Positions 33,746 to 46,048 of a stretch of DNA of 64,000 nt are shown piece after piece. The notes under the pieces were generated by a model. It saw only the letters and a list, made by a program, of their open reading frames with translations. It did not search any database and was not told the DNA's origin. Within the stretch, counting starts at the first letter, position 1; every line of letters begins with the position of its first letter. The position numbers and the translations under genes are program-made. The stretch is from Cornus controversa (taxonomy: Eukaryota > Streptophyta > Magnoliopsida > Cornales > Cornaceae), in NCBI GenBank assembly GCA_026545225.1, contig CM048846.1, positions 38,327,501 to 38,391,500 on the forward strand. The letters are read 5' to 3'.

Positions 33746-35147
33746 TGATAAGTGTTCAATTCTATGCATTTGAACCCTCTTTCTTACATACGTTAGTTCC
33801 GTTTTCACGTTTACCGAGATATGTTTACGATATTTTTGTGTTTTTGATGTTTTGCAGGTATTGGAGTAAATGGAGCAAAGTTGGAAGCCTTCTGCAGTCA
33901 AGAGAAGAAATCAGAAAATGCAGCCCAAGGCATCTCGATCAATCGAGATGTTGATCTCGATTAATCGAAATCTCGATTGATCGAGATCTCATTTCGATTG
34001 ATCGAAATCTCGATCAATCGAGATGTTGCAGAGCCCACTTGGCCACTTGCTCACCTGCTCTCCCACTTGCAACAAAATCCCCCTTTTTGCACGACTTAGG
34101 GGGATTGTCTGACTTGAACAAGACTTTTGGGGGCCTTCTTGATACAAGAGATATATATAATGATATATATATATATATGGTGGGCCCCAAAGGAGAAAAA
34201 GGAGCCAAAAAGCACCAAAAGTCCCATATATCTCATATCTCTCAACACACATCAGATACTAGAGGAGAGACCTTCGGAAGAGGAAGAGAAAGAGCTGAAC
34301 CAAACCAAGAAGCTTCATTCTTTTCATCAATGGAAGGGTGCAAGGCAACCATGAGCAACTAACTCTTCTACTAGGGTGTTGGTTTCAACCCCTAGCCATG
34401 TAAACTTGTTCATCTTTGTAGCTCTTGGGATTTGTAATTAAATATTGATTATTTAGCCTAGTGATTATGTACACAAATACATCTCTTATATATATTCATT
34501 TGATTTGGAATTTATTCTTGTCTTAGAGTAGATTTTGTCTCTTGGATGCACAACATTTGCATATTCCACAAGAAGTGTAAATGATGGCTAGATAATGGTG
34601 TTTAAATGAATGTGTGATGTTAGTTTGTATAGACCATGCCAAGACAAGGTAGTTTGGATGCATGTAGTGTTCATTTAGAGAGTAGAGTAATTAGGTAGTT
34701 AGTTAGGTTGAAGAGCTATGCTTGTTGAAGATGGATTATGATAGGTTAGCACACACATTGATCTTTTGATATGTCATTGAGGTCACAAGCCTAATGACAT
34801 TGTTAGGCATTTAATTAATGAATCCCATGCTTGCTACACTTATGAACATGTGAATGGCTAGTGGTGGAAACCAACCCTAGTTCTCTCTCCCAACTTTAAA
34901 CTCTTTACTTTTCTTGTCATTTCATTCATGCAATAGTTTTTAAACACAAATTTAAAAATCTGTTTTTTTTCGAATTAAAGTAGAATTAATCTTCCTTTAA
35001 GACAATTGCGACTAGTCCTCGTGGGATCGATACCTTCTATATAGAACCTTATCTACAAAGATTCGTGCTCTTGCGAGTGGTTTAATTATATTTTGATAAA
35101 AAAGGGCAAAATTAAGCTTTCAATATAATTTAGTTCCGACCACATCA
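33746..35147 (+). repeat. 3' LTR of Athila-like element (1402 bp)
   Basis: Near-identical partner of 24958-26383, with the dyad array at 33931-34025 shortened by about 22 bp and the TA-rich promoter region at about 34150-34178. It is followed by AAAAC, the target duplicate. Confidence 0.93.
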
Positions 35148-35363
35148 AAAACTATATATACAAACATATTTATATAAACATGTTATGTATAAGAAAGAAC
35201 AAATGAGAAAGAACAAATGGGTCTGAGGCATTGAGCAAAGAATATCCAAGAGTGAAACAATGTTCGGTCTTTCTAAGTAAAAGAGAGAAGTTCAGAGGCA
35301 GTGGATGGCTGGCACAGAGTGAGTGTCACAGCCCGGAACCCAGACCGCCGGGACTCCCCGGAC
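35148..35363. other. Spacer between Athila-like and del/Tekay-like elements
   Basis: Short unassigned sequence. Near its end TGTCACAGCCCGGAACCCAG (35327) is a near copy of the LTR terminus that begins at 35364, so LTR-end material may be duplicated here. Confidence 0.4.
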
Positions 35364-36488
35364 TGTCACGCCCCGGTTTCCGACACCCGGTTAGGAGCGA
35401 GAGAAATGGGGGTGAATCCGTAATTTCACCTCAAGTTCCCACACCTTAATCTCATTTTAATCTATTCTATTGCAGAAGCATTCTATATGTACACCCTTCA
35501 GGTGACATAAGATCATCAATGGCCCTTGCAAATGATTTTCACAAAAATCGGGCATGACCCATTCTAAATAATCAGCTCCTGACATGTTACACCTGCTTTA
35601 CAATTCATATGGACACTTCTGGGCACGTGTCCCCCCAACATTTATATCTAAATAATAAAAATGGACACTTCTGGGCACGTGTCCCCCCGGCATTTCTACA
35701 ACATGCATAATATAATCAAAAGAATACATGTCTCAGTCCTTGAATGCCCGTATAATATACATACATCACATGAATGAAATACTTCTGAAGGGATTGACTC
35801 AACACAATCACTTCATACATTAATCCAAATGTACAACATTCATCTACTATCCTAAACATAAATTAGATTCTAAGGAATCTAACTACTACCTCTGCAACTG
35901 GTGCTATCAGTTTCTCCAACTGACTCCATAATCGGCAATACCTGCAAAACCTGGGAGGGGGTGAGCTCAAAGGCCCAACAAGGTATATAGAACCATACTA
36001 TCATCGCAGCAGCAGGTCGATCCTCACATATTCTCAAAAATATACATGCACTTAAATATATCACGATATTTAAAGTCATGCCCCTCCTAGCATACATGAA
36101 CCGATAATGCACATGGCAGTTCTAACAATTGTGAACATTTAAATCTACTACACATAACTCATGAAACTCATTTACAACATGTTCAAAAGTAATACACATC
36201 CAACATCATTATGTATAGAAAACATATATGAACAGAAGTATTTACATGAACAATGTAAATCAAATACCACATCACCTACTCAACAAGATCCATAGAGTCA
36301 TGTATAAATGCACATTAAATCGCTAAATGTCTACATGATATGTATACATGCTTTTTACCCATAAACAATCACGTTTTTTAAATCATGCGTGATGCTTTCC
36401 ACCTCAATGCATATACATAGATATATATACATATATATATATATATATATCAAATTGGACAAGTCACAATTATATATAGATAACTCAC

Positions 36489-36766
36489 GCCACATAAGTC
36501 CGGAAATCAATTCAAAAGGGGCTCGCTCATCTCACCAATAGTAAGGGTCAAAGGCACCCAAACTCTGCTTACGCTTCTCGGTTTACTATCCCGATGGATG
36601 CGACAATCCCTTGGCCAAGTTTTGGGTCTTTCACCCTAGGGGCCATCCCCTTATCTTAATTTTCACCCTCATGCCCCAAAACTCGTCACATAGTGCACAT
36701 TGTCACACAAATGCACACTTTTCACTCAATGCTATGCATTTTATCAAATCAGTGCATTTTTCCTTC
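36489..36766. repeat. 278-bp direct repeat, copy 1
   Basis: By eye identical to 40147-40424 over 278 bp, beginning GCCACATAAGTCCGGAAATC and ending TGCATTTTTCCTTC. This copy lies inside LTR A, and the second lies 3658 bp to the right. Confidence 0.93.
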
Positions 36767-38859
36767 CACCTCAAGATTTTCACAATGCCAACACACTCAC
36801 ATCATGGAAATCGTCATGCTTATGCATTTTTTCAAAAAAGTCATATCTTTCATGCATAAATCTATAAACATCACATTTTCACGTTTTCACCAATGAACAC
36901 ATTTTTCACCGAAATCATTCATAGTCACATTTGCACATACACAACATATATAGGTCACATCCTGCATATAATCACATATATACGTATATTAGCATAAATA
37001 TAATCATGCTTTCACTCCAATCATACATTTACTACCAGCGACCAGCATGCATTCTTACAACCATATGCAATCACGCAATTATATATATATATATATATAT
37101 ATCATATCACCCATATAGGTAGTAAAAACATACATAACACTTCACATATTTCATGCTTTTCCAATGCCCTTCTATGCTATAATCAATTTAGCATGCATTT
37201 CTACTATTGCACCAAATATATAATCACATATATATTCACATATACTCAACTCATGCATAAAAATCACATATGCATGCAAGACAACATCTAGCTAAATATA
37301 CATATATAATTTAGCATACTTTACATGGCTCAACGCGTAAATATGCATATAACAGTGCAATTCGGCATCTACATTTAACGATATTCTCATCCCCCAAGCC
37401 CACATATATATATATATATATACACACACATATATACATATCCTCACATCCCACGTATATATATATATATATATATCCACCTTTATATATATATGCACAT
37501 ATATTTATACAAATGCCACATATGATCAAATTAAGAACATATGTAAAATTAATCAGCATAACAAAAATATATATAGGAGATAGAGGTAAGAATCAACTTG
37601 CCTTAGGTCTTGCTTTTACTGTGCCCGCGCCTGCAAAGCGGTCCATTTCCAAGTCCCGGTCCAGTCCCGTGTCCAAGTCACATATGAACCAATTTCCTTT
37701 CGATTTTATTTCCATGCTTGGTTCAATTTAAAACATGGCAGCCCAATAATCCAATTTATTGCAGGTCCAACTAACCTGACCCAATAGATCATAACCAATT
37801 TCAGCCCATTTCTATCCACTTTCTAAGCCAATACCAACCACAATCCAAATGAAATCAATTGGAAACCAGACCCAAGTTTAAATCCAACCCAACTCCAAGG
37901 TCCAAGCCCGCTATTAATGACGGCCTAAATCACAAACCATTATTTTCAAGCCCAATATATATAATGTAGACCCATATAAATAGGCAGACAAAAAAATAAT
38001 TATCTAGCCTAAAGGATGATTGTCCAAACACTACGTTTATACAACCAATCCAATCTCATGAACAAGGCCCAACTCAAGCTGCCAAAACCATCATCTGCCA
38101 AACAACCCACATTCATCTTCTTCATTCTTCACAGCCGAAGCCAACCGTGAGCAGACCCATAATCGGTCATCCGCTGCCACCACCTTGGACCACCATGCAT
38201 CAACCATGAGAAGGCCAACTAAAACCCAGTTAAAATCATGCCCAGCCACCAGCCGAACATCCAACATCACCCACTTCAATCACAAATTGCCCGAACCCAT
38301 TATCACGCCATTACCGCAGTTGCCACCAGGTTTTGGCCAGCCACTATCGGAGCTCCAAACAAATAACCCACAACCGTCACCATGTTCGACCAGCCAAGTG
38401 AAGACCCAACAAGAACCCGTGAACCGCTATGGCCTCCACCAACCTTCAATTTCCTTCACCAAGAAACAAGTATGAAAGCACCATGGCAGCTACAATCAAG
38501 AACCAGACCCAATTCACATCAGCCGAAGTCTAACCAAGTCTCGCCGGCACCATCACTCCAACCACCGCCTCTACACACGGCCACCACAAGCTGCCAAACA
38601 GCCTAAAACGGCTACTGCCCAGCCGTATCACCAACCTGTCAAGCCCAAGCTCCCATGGAACTAACTCCGGCCAGCTCCATTTCCAGTGTTAGCAACCTCA
38701 TCGCCATTGAAGACCCAAATGTGAGAACTCATTCGGAGATCCAACGCAAGCAAACCGGCGACCGAACCCAGCCGTCATCACCCGTTGGACAGCCGCCACC
38801 ATGAAACCAAAGACCCACCGTCGGAGCACCATGGTCGCCACCACCAAGCTCCTCCCTCT

Positions 38860-38990
38860 CTCTCGGCTTCGCTCTCGGTTTCTCTCTCTCTTCCCTCTTT
38901 CTTCTTCTCTTTTCTTTTTCCTTTTTCTTTTCTTTCTTCTTTTCTCTTTCTTTTCTTCTTTTCTCTTTTTCTTTTCTTCTCTTTTTCGTG
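38860..38990. repeat. C/T-rich (polypyrimidine) tract
   Basis: About 130 bp almost free of purines (CTCTCTCTC then TTCTTTTCTTT strings). It gives long low-complexity frames, Lys/Glu/Arg-rich on the minus strand and Ser/Phe/Leu-rich on the plus strand. It lies within LTR A. Confidence 0.85.
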
Positions 38991-39543
38991 GTCTGCCGAC
39001 CACCCATTCTTCTCTTCTTATCTTTATCTCCTTAGAAAAAAAAAATCTCAGACTGACTTTATTTTTGAATCCTATCATAATTTCTGTCCACATGTCCAAC
39101 AACCATTCTCATCCACTCAAATGTTATGTATATTATATATCTACATATATTTATAACATCACCTAATAGCAATACATGTATTCCCATGTACTCCCGCCAC
39201 ACATATACATAAATACATTTATGTCATTCAATTCTTTTATAATTACGTGTAAACCCCACATACTCCTCCACATACATTTTTAATAATAGACATGTATGCA
39301 AATATATTTATAATTAAATATAAATATATCTATTATATATATATATCTCCATATATATATGTATGCATCCTCCGTCCATAATGTAATTTCTCATAGATAT
39401 ACTTTCTCCATCTCTCTCTCTATATATATATAGAATTCCATTTATATATATATATATACATCTTTCCGAAATAATTAATTCAAAAAAAATTCATCCTGTC
39501 TAAAAGTAATCCGGAACCGGTCAAAAATAACCCGGTCCTTACA

Positions 39544-40146
39544 ACCTCCCCTCCTTCAAGGAATTTCGTCCTCGAAATTTAGCATAGTCATGGTCTTTCC
39601 AAAACCAATCTTTACTAGACGTCATTCTCGCCAATGATCGTCACTTTCCCTTTCCACATACCCTAGGCGCTACACTTGCAACACCTAACTCATAACACTC
39701 AAGTCTTGCACAACAGTGCATCTCGACTGCCATAAGGCACTATAACCACTTCCGTGACATGGCTGAGTGACTCCTAAGCCCATGTACGGTTCACTCACGA
39801 AATCCTCCGAAGCACTTGCTTCGTAGAGTCCACAGTCTCCATCTCGAGGCCTATCCAGTCCATCTCTACCTCTAGTCTAAGGCAACACCTTTGACTAATC
39901 ATACCAATCACTCACAGTGATACTTCCCTATAATCCGGGATCATCAATACTCAAAGTCATTCTTTTATTATCAAACATGACTTTCAATCTCTGGCATACC
40001 ATTCCCGGGCTTAGTCCAATATCCTGGGCATCATCACAACACAAATCACATCAATCTAGTGCACATCACAAGCGCACTCACCAGCAAGGCACATGACAGT
40101 GCACTCGCCGATACAAACCACATAAGCGGTGTACTTGCCATAGCAA
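39544..40146 (-). other. Internal remnant next to LTR A with polypurine tract
   Basis: Minus-strand AAGGAGGGGAGGT (39544-39556) is the polypurine tract and abuts the LTR. Upstream, CGAGGACGAAATTCC is typical of the last codons of chromovirus pol. The remaining 550 bp shows no recognisable domain, so pol has been lost or this is leader-like sequence. Confidence 0.5.
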
Positions 40147-40424
40147 GCCACATAAGTCCGGAAATCAATTCAAAAGGGGCTCGCTCATCTCACCAATAGT
40201 AAGGGTCAAAGGCACCCAAACTCTGCTTACGCTTCTCGGTTTACTATCCCGATGGATGCGACAATCCCTTGGCCAAGTTTTGGGTCTTTCACCCTAGGGG
40301 CCATCCCCTTATCTTAATTTTCACCCTCATGCCCCAAAACTCGTCACATAGTGCACATTGTCACACAAATGCACACTTTTCACTCAATGCTATGCATTTT
40401 ATCAAATCAGTGCATTTTTCCTTC
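40147..40424. repeat. 278-bp direct repeat, copy 2
   Basis: Second copy of 36489-36766, without visible differences. It ends exactly where the inverted LTR terminus begins at 40425, which marks a rearrangement breakpoint. Confidence 0.93.
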
Positions 40425-40459
40425 GCTCCTAACCGGGTGTCGGATTCCGGGGCGTGACA
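40425..40459. repeat. Inverted copy of LTR A terminus
   Basis: These 35 bases are the reverse complement of 35364-35398 with two mismatches (TGTCACGCCCCGG..TCCGACACCC on the opposite strand). The terminus of LTR A is therefore present at both ends of 35364-40459 in inverted orientation. Confidence 0.92.
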
Positions 40460-40541
40460 CGGACCGACTCGAATCCCAAGTGTGAACCCTTTCACTCAAC
40501 CCCATGAACGACCTTAACCTCACTCATGTGATAGTATCATA

Positions 40542-40552
40542 CTCTGATACCA
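40542..40552 (-). promoter_or_regulatory. Initiator-tRNA-Met primer binding site
   Basis: On the minus strand TGGTATCAGAG lies 3 bp beyond the end of LTR B. TGGTATCAGAGC is the usual plant primer site complementary to initiator tRNA-Met. It fixes LTR B as a 5' LTR of a minus-strand element. Confidence 0.8.
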
Positions 40553-40555
40553 CTC

Positions 40556-42929
40556 TGTCACGCCCCAATTTTTGACTCCCGAAAATCAAGGGTGAACCAG
40601 TCCATTAACTCCAATGAACCCTTCTTTTTCTCCTTAATTATCGTGGAAGCTTAAATCTAACCTTGCACATAGATATGCATCATTTAGCCTTAATCAACCA
40701 CCATGGGCCCCAAACCATGCCTCGGTTGTATAGCCAACTAGTTGTGGCCTACATATTTTCACACATGCAAACCTGTGTGACCAGGACTTGAGTATGAAAC
40801 CTACACCATTGGATAGAGGATTTAAAAACACTCAATTTAAAAAAAAAACGACACTCAATTTCGATCTAAAACGAAGAAATTACACCCTTTTGAAGTTCGG
40901 ATGCAAATGGAGCTGTCTGGGTTTCCTTCGATCTGTTGATGGGTAGTTTCGGTTGACCGAAAGAGGACTTTTAGTCGACCAAAACTCCGTCCATTCGACC
41001 GAAACCTGTTCTCAGCTATTCCAACTCTCGGGATATCCCACTTTCGGTCGATCGATACAAAGGGCACTAGACCGAAAGTCCAAAAATGCCTCAAAACCTG
41101 TTTTTTCAAGCCCAATACACTACACCACCATACCAAAACATGATCAAACTCAAAATATGATCAAAACTACACAAAAATAAAATAATTTGAGTCTCAGAAT
41201 CAAAATCCATGAACCTCTCAAGTTTGCTTCAAAACTACCTTATCCTTGAAATCAAAACAACCATAATTGATTTATATTGTTCATAGCATGGTAAGAATGC
41301 ACAATTCTAATCTCCAATACTCATTTCTCTCAATATCATATATAAAACTAAAAAATTGCATCATTCATTCCATTCCTACAAGGTGATACATAATGGGAGT
41401 CCAAACCACATCCTTCTATTCATACATCAAAAGTCACATGTAACCAATATAGTCATTACATAGGAACTAAAACATACCAACATACTTAAAACATAATTAC
41501 TATGCTTTCCATCCAGTCCACATGCCACAAGCCGCCACGGATAGCAACCATCACATGGTTTAAACATAAACCTTTAAAATTTATCCAATTGACCATCATG
41601 CAACAATTGAGTTCCCAAGACGCCCATAAGTACTATGAAGTCCCTATCATCATCCTTGACGTATAACTTGAAAAATGTTGGGGGGAGCGGGGTGAACACC
41701 ACGGCGGCTCAGTAAAGATACCCCAACCCCACCTAAGCGCCAACTCGACGCCGACCTACATGAATGCAAGTCATAGCATCCCTATCGGTTACATGGCATA
41801 TGCTAGAGTATTTAGACATGCATAACATATTCAACACAGGAGCAACATTATCAAATGAATGCTTTCAAGCAATGCATGTTTACACACACACAAATGGTTC
41901 ATGATTTGTCAAAACTCCAACAAAAGAGACATGGGTGGGCATGCTCCGAAGCCCCATGTCACATTTTCAAAGAAAACCCCTCTTTGGGACATTTTATGAA
42001 ACACTATTTGTGCAACATGTTCATGGATGATGTCAACACCACAAATATCACTAAATAATGAAATTTATCATACATTTACAAGGCTCTACACCTTGGCATC
42101 AAATTACATGCTCAAGAAAAACCAAATCATGCTTTTCACATACCATTTACCACAAAGCTTCATACATGTCATACGTATATCAACTCTATAACATGTAATA
42201 CACATAAATCACCTCTTTAACATGCAATCATATAACAAATGCAACAAGGAGAGGGAAACCCAACCTCCTAACTTTACCTTGCATGTTAACCACCCCAAGA
42301 AACCCACAATTTAACCTATAGAATTGATACTTAGGAAGGAAGAGATACCCCTACCTCAAATCCAAGTTTGGTTGTTGAAGACCCAATTTTCACCAAGCTT
42401 TAAACTCCTCCAACAGTAACTTTTCACCAATCAAATCGAAGAGGAGAGTGAGGGGAGCAACTTTAATTCTTGGCTCCACCCTCAAATCTTACTTTTAGGC
42501 CCTCAAAAGTTAGAGAAAAGGAAAACTTGTAGAGAGAGAGTGAGATCCGGCCAAGAGAGAGAGAAAGCCCCAAAATTTGATTTTTTTCTCCCCCTCTTTA
42601 CACATATATTTCACCTTTTGCAACTCAACCCTCCATCTCTTTATAATTAGCTCCTTGTTATGGTCCATTTGCACTTATTTGCAAACTAGCATTTTCTCAC
42701 TTTTTGAAACTTCACTTAAGACCTTAAACTTACATCCACACCCCTACGCCACTCTCAAGTGTCCGTAGTTACTTCCTGATGTACCTGGATCCATTTCGAT
42801 CCCACACCCGTAACTGAAAACATAAAAAAGATTATTTAAATCCACTAAGCACGTCATTAAGCGACTAATCATGCTTAAAAGTTACCGACCCATAATTATA
42901 ATTCAAAAAAAAAAATTTGGGTCGTCACA
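40556..42929 (-). mobile_element. 5' LTR (B) of a minus-strand Ty3-gypsy element
   Basis: On the minus strand it begins TGTGACGACCCAAATTTTT (42929) and ends AAAAATTGGGGCGTGACA (40556), so its two ends are inverted complements for about 18 bp. A primer site follows, then only about 85 bp of internal sequence before the rearranged junction at 40459. It contains a cluster of TTCGGTCGACCGAAA-like dyads (40940-41080). No pol belonging to it is in the window. No target duplication was found. Confidence 0.7.
40940..41080. repeat. TTTCGGTCGACCGAAA-like dyad cluster in LTR B
   Basis: GTTTCGGTTGACCGAAAG, TTTAGTCGACCAAAA, ATTCGACCGAAACC, TTTCGGTCGATCGAT and CTAGACCGAAAG lie within 140 bp. They share a CGGTCGACCG-type dyad core. 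The cluster is about 380 bp from the 3' end of LTR B. Confidence 0.75.
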
Positions 42930-45376
42930 ATGATAGAGAGCTATATGAGACCTCACTCTTTATTTTGGCATTTTCTTATTGTTATTTTACTACCATGTTC
43001 ATTTATAGATTTTGGCTTAGCTTAGAAGGTGTGTTTGGCTTGGCTTTAATTTATCTGGTTTGTAGACTTATAATGAGTCTTGTGAGTGGTGATGGTAAAA
43101 GTACAATCTACAAATCTGTAAATATTTGAAAATTAATTACTAGATGATGCAGAATGATTCCTTGAAATTAAGGCATTTATTGTAGTGATGTGACTTCGTT
43201 TGTAGCCTGAATGTATGCTTAAATTACTCGCTTGCTATACAATAGGAAGAGGAGATGGAAGGGTTGTGAGTGGAAGAGGAAGACTTGATAGAAGGACTGC
43301 TAGAGGGAGAGGAAATGGAAGGCACTGCAAGAGGTAAACTAATTTATTTTTTATCATTATATTTCCATATTTTATGACAATTAACCATAGATAGGTGATT
43401 ACAATACCATTAAGGTATGGAAATATGTTGAATAACTTATCTAGGTCTTCATCAGTTGATTTAAATGTTCTGTGAAGTAGTCGAGCATCATCTTCATCAA
43501 GGTATATGAAAATTCAAAAAAATCAAGTGAAATGGTAATGTTATGATTTGAATAACTTGTGTAATTATAATAGTCTTCGTCACCTTTTTTATGTAGGCCC
43601 ATTACATAGGTGTTGTAGCTGATGGGAGGAAACATTGTTTTTAGGTGGAAAAATGGGTTTTGTAGTTGTTAAAAACTACAAATTATTGTTTTGGTGACTC
43701 ATGCTTTGTGAATATGCATTCTTCTGGTAATTTAAAGATTTCTTCTTTGTTTATCTTGTGATTCAATACAAGAGATTCTTGAAATGCTTGAAATAGTGGA
43801 CACTGGTTTGGTGCAGTGAAGTGTTTTTTTTTTTATTTCTCTCTAATTTGTTGCCTTTATATGAGAATTTCGCTAGACTTTGTCAATCTTATTGATATTA
43901 CCATATTTGTTATGCCTTGCCAATGTTACAAGTATGATGATCAATGGGTGATTTTTGAAACTCTCTTGAAATATAATGGGTGTGCAATTTGTGGGGTTTA
44001 GCAATGTCGCGCCAAACAAGTTTTATAACTAATTAAGTTGAAAAAGAAATTGCACAGAGAGCGATAATATAAAAAACAAAATGAAAAGATGTAACAACTT
44101 GGACCAAGATTGTTATATGTGGTAAGAGGAACATTAATCCGGCTGAGAGCAATATACCTGAAACAACAACACACAAAGATTGCTATCTGTGGTAAGAGGA
44201 ACATTAATCGGGCTGAGAAGAATGTACCTGAAACAACAACACACGAATCAGAAACTATATTTAAGAACACATGCACAATTTTGTAGCATTAATGAAACTC
44301 ATTCTTAGTTAGGAATAAATTGCTACAAAAAAATAAATAAATGAAAGCATTATAACGCTACACCAGAACATCATGTACATCACCAGAATGGTGACACATA
44401 CTACAGAAGAATGTACTAAATATAAATATGAAATTTGATAATTGATAAAAATGTAACTATTTATTTTAGGTAAAAAAAGTACTAAAATTTTAGAAGTTTT
44501 GTAACTATTTATTATTGGTAAAAAAGTACTTAATGTAATTATTTTAAAAAAAGAATTTACTAAATATAAAAATTGAGAGAGAAATAAAACTAAAGAAAGA
44601 AGAGGGATATAAAGTAACATTGAAGGGTAATTTTTGAATTATAAAAAAAATTCAAGTCATGTGCATGAGAAAGTGGCCGAAATTCTTTTTAAGGGGATAA
44701 ATTACTGGTTTTTAAAACTATAAGAATTATTTATTCAATTTGAAAGTCGAAGAGAAGATTTTGTTCATATGATAGATAGTTGAAGGGGTATGTTGCACAC
44801 TTGCCTTGCACACACGAATATATATCTAATGATTGGGAGACTGGGTCATGGAAACCTCAACTAATAAAAGCATTTGTAGGGATCAATTATGAGTTAAGGT
44901 TAAGTAGACACTCCACCCTACACTCTCAGTTACCACTTGCTTTTCAAGCTATAGGGTGGTATGGGTCTTGGTCTTTTTATTTATTTTTATTTATTTTTTA
45001 AGGTGTGACAGAGATGTGAGTGAGACCGTGTGAGTGTGTGAGTGGGGGCAAGAATTGCGGGAAAATTTCAATTTCTTCACTGTTCTATTCATTTTGGGGA
45101 GGGTATCCATGGAAGATCCAAGAAAACACACAGATCACTTCTCTCTATCTCTTCCTCTTCCAATCTCCAATGTTTGAGCACTGTTCACTCATGCCGAGAG
45201 ACTAATCTCAGTCCCAATTGTCATCCTCATCGACTCCTAGACCCGGCTCCATCGACATGGAGCCACGCACCGCCGCGATTCATACTTTTTGGGAGTCTCT
45301 GAAAGTCATGGCGGATCTGTGGTTAATCCTCCACGGATGACGTCGTTGCCGTCACCTTCGTCGGCTTCTTCGTCTC
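42930..45376. other. Unassigned AT-rich sequence
   Basis: No confident gene. A purine-rich stretch at 43243-43340 would encode a short Gly-Arg repeat (SGRGRLDRRTARGRGNG) resembling the C-terminal ends of some transposases or RNA-binding proteins, but there is no supporting domain. The 70-bp duplication is at 44107-44246. From about 45025 the base composition rises in G+C towards the gene fragments, and a weak TAAIH..ESLK match near 45260 may be a decayed upstream part of the reductase. Confidence 0.4.
44107..44246. repeat. 70-bp tandem duplication
   Basis: Two copies start AAGATTGTTATATGTGGTAA (44107) and AAGATTGCTATCTGTGGTAA (44177) and end ACCTGAAACAACAACACAC. They differ at several positions. 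Confidence 0.88.
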
Positions 45377-45675
45377 CGCAACCAGTCCCTCTAATTCGGC
45401 ACCCAAATCTTCACCGAGATCGTGAACAGGGTCATTTTCTCAACTCACCCTTTTAACATCTTCTCCGACGTCAAGATCGTCCTTGCCGATTCCGGCATAG
45501 TTGCTACAGGTGCCCTTGCCAAGCGACTCAGATTCTCTGGCTCCGCTGACAGAGACGGAGGTTTTTGGAATCGGGGGATCTCCTCCTGTGCAGTTTGCGA
45601 CGGTGCTGCTCAGATCTTCCGTAACAAGCCGCTGGTGGTGATCGGCGGCGGAGATTCGGCAATGGAAGAGGCCAA
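45377..45675 (+). pseudogene. NADPH-thioredoxin reductase fragment
   Basis: Translation gives [22 protein letters not shown], then [38 protein letters not shown] and [13 protein letters not shown]. This matches the middle of plant NADPH-dependent thioredoxin reductases, including the redox CAVC pair and the GGGDSA start of the NADPH-binding domain. An in-frame TAA at 45392-45394 replaces what is normally an Arg codon. The match stops at GAGGCCAA|GTATG, which looks like a splice donor, and no following exon (FLTKYG..) was found. The FAD-binding N-terminus and most of the NADPH domain are missing. Retained splice context argues for capture or duplication of genomic DNA rather than cDNA. Confidence 0.88.
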
Positions 45676-45914
45676 GTATGATGGTCATTGTTTGCAGTGG
45701 TTCTTGTTTGGTGGCTGACGACTAGCGGCTTGGGGTTTGATGGTGGCAGTGTTCATGGTGATGACTGTGAGTTGCTGTAATGGTGTTTGGACGGCGAGAC
45801 CCTGCCGACGATGATGGCAGGTTTCGGAAATTTTGGGGTTACTTTTGGGTTTGTGGTGATCTCAATTTGATGTATCTCTACCATCTTCTCTGCGCGTCTG
45901 TGATTTGTGTCCAG

Positions 45915-46048
45915 GTGGGGATATCATTGTAAGAACAAAGAAAGAATATGTTTATAGAATTAAAAGAAATTGTGAAGGCGGCCCTGTTGAATGGGTTTCA
46001 TATTGGAAACCGAATATTATAGATGAATTTGGTTGATGATTTTACAGG
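45915..46048 (+). pseudogene. CLPTM1-like exon fragment
   Basis: Sequence between a candidate acceptor (TTTGTGTCCAG) and a strong donor (G|GTAAGTTTG) encodes EGGPVEWVSYWKPNI and, after a frame disruption, NLVDDFT. This resembles the VSYWKPNITINLVDDFTRY segment of plant CLPTM1-family membrane proteins. Only about 45 codons are present. It lies 240 bp from the thioredoxin reductase fragment, to which it is unrelated in function. The identification is from memory of the family and is less sure than that of its neighbour. Confidence 0.5.

Larger units (their letters stand above)
24958..35147 (+). mobile_element. Athila-lineage Ty3-gypsy element, RT-RH-IN deleted
   Basis: LTRs at 24958-26383 and 33746-35147 both start TGATAAGTGTTC and end GACCACATCA. 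Flanks GAAAC (24953-24957) and AAAAC (35148-35152) are a 5-bp duplication with one mismatch. A tRNA-Asp type primer site follows the 5' LTR, and a G-rich polypurine tract precedes the 3' LTR. Gag and protease are of Athila type, but protease passes almost directly into the pol tail, so reverse transcriptase, RNase H and integrase are missing. A separate GC-rich ORF lies in the env-like position. The two LTRs are very similar apart from an indel of about 22 bp in the dyad array. The element could only have moved using enzymes from another copy. Confidence 0.9.
35364..39543 (-). mobile_element. Long LTR (A), del/Tekay-like, minus strand
   Basis: On the minus strand it starts TGTAAGGACCGGG (39543), just after a polypurine tract, and ends CCGGGGCGTGACA (35364). 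That makes it the 3' LTR of a minus-strand element, about 4.2 kb long. The preceding AATTTCGAGGACGAAATTCC and GGAGGGGAGGT are the usual end of pol and polypurine tract in plant del/Tekay chromoviruses. Inside are TA microsatellites (36418-36450, 37080-37103, 37406-37485, 39320-39460) and a long C/T tract. Short frames within are low-complexity artefacts. Confidence 0.65.

Noticed and set aside
38698..39166. Lys/Glu/Arg-rich and Ser/Phe/Leu-rich frames on opposite strands
   Set aside because: Both come from one polypyrimidine tract in an LTR and are low-complexity translations.
45915..46048. Reading this exon as a continuation of the thioredoxin reductase gene
   Set aside because: The expected next reductase residues (FLTKYG and following) are not encoded in any frame here.
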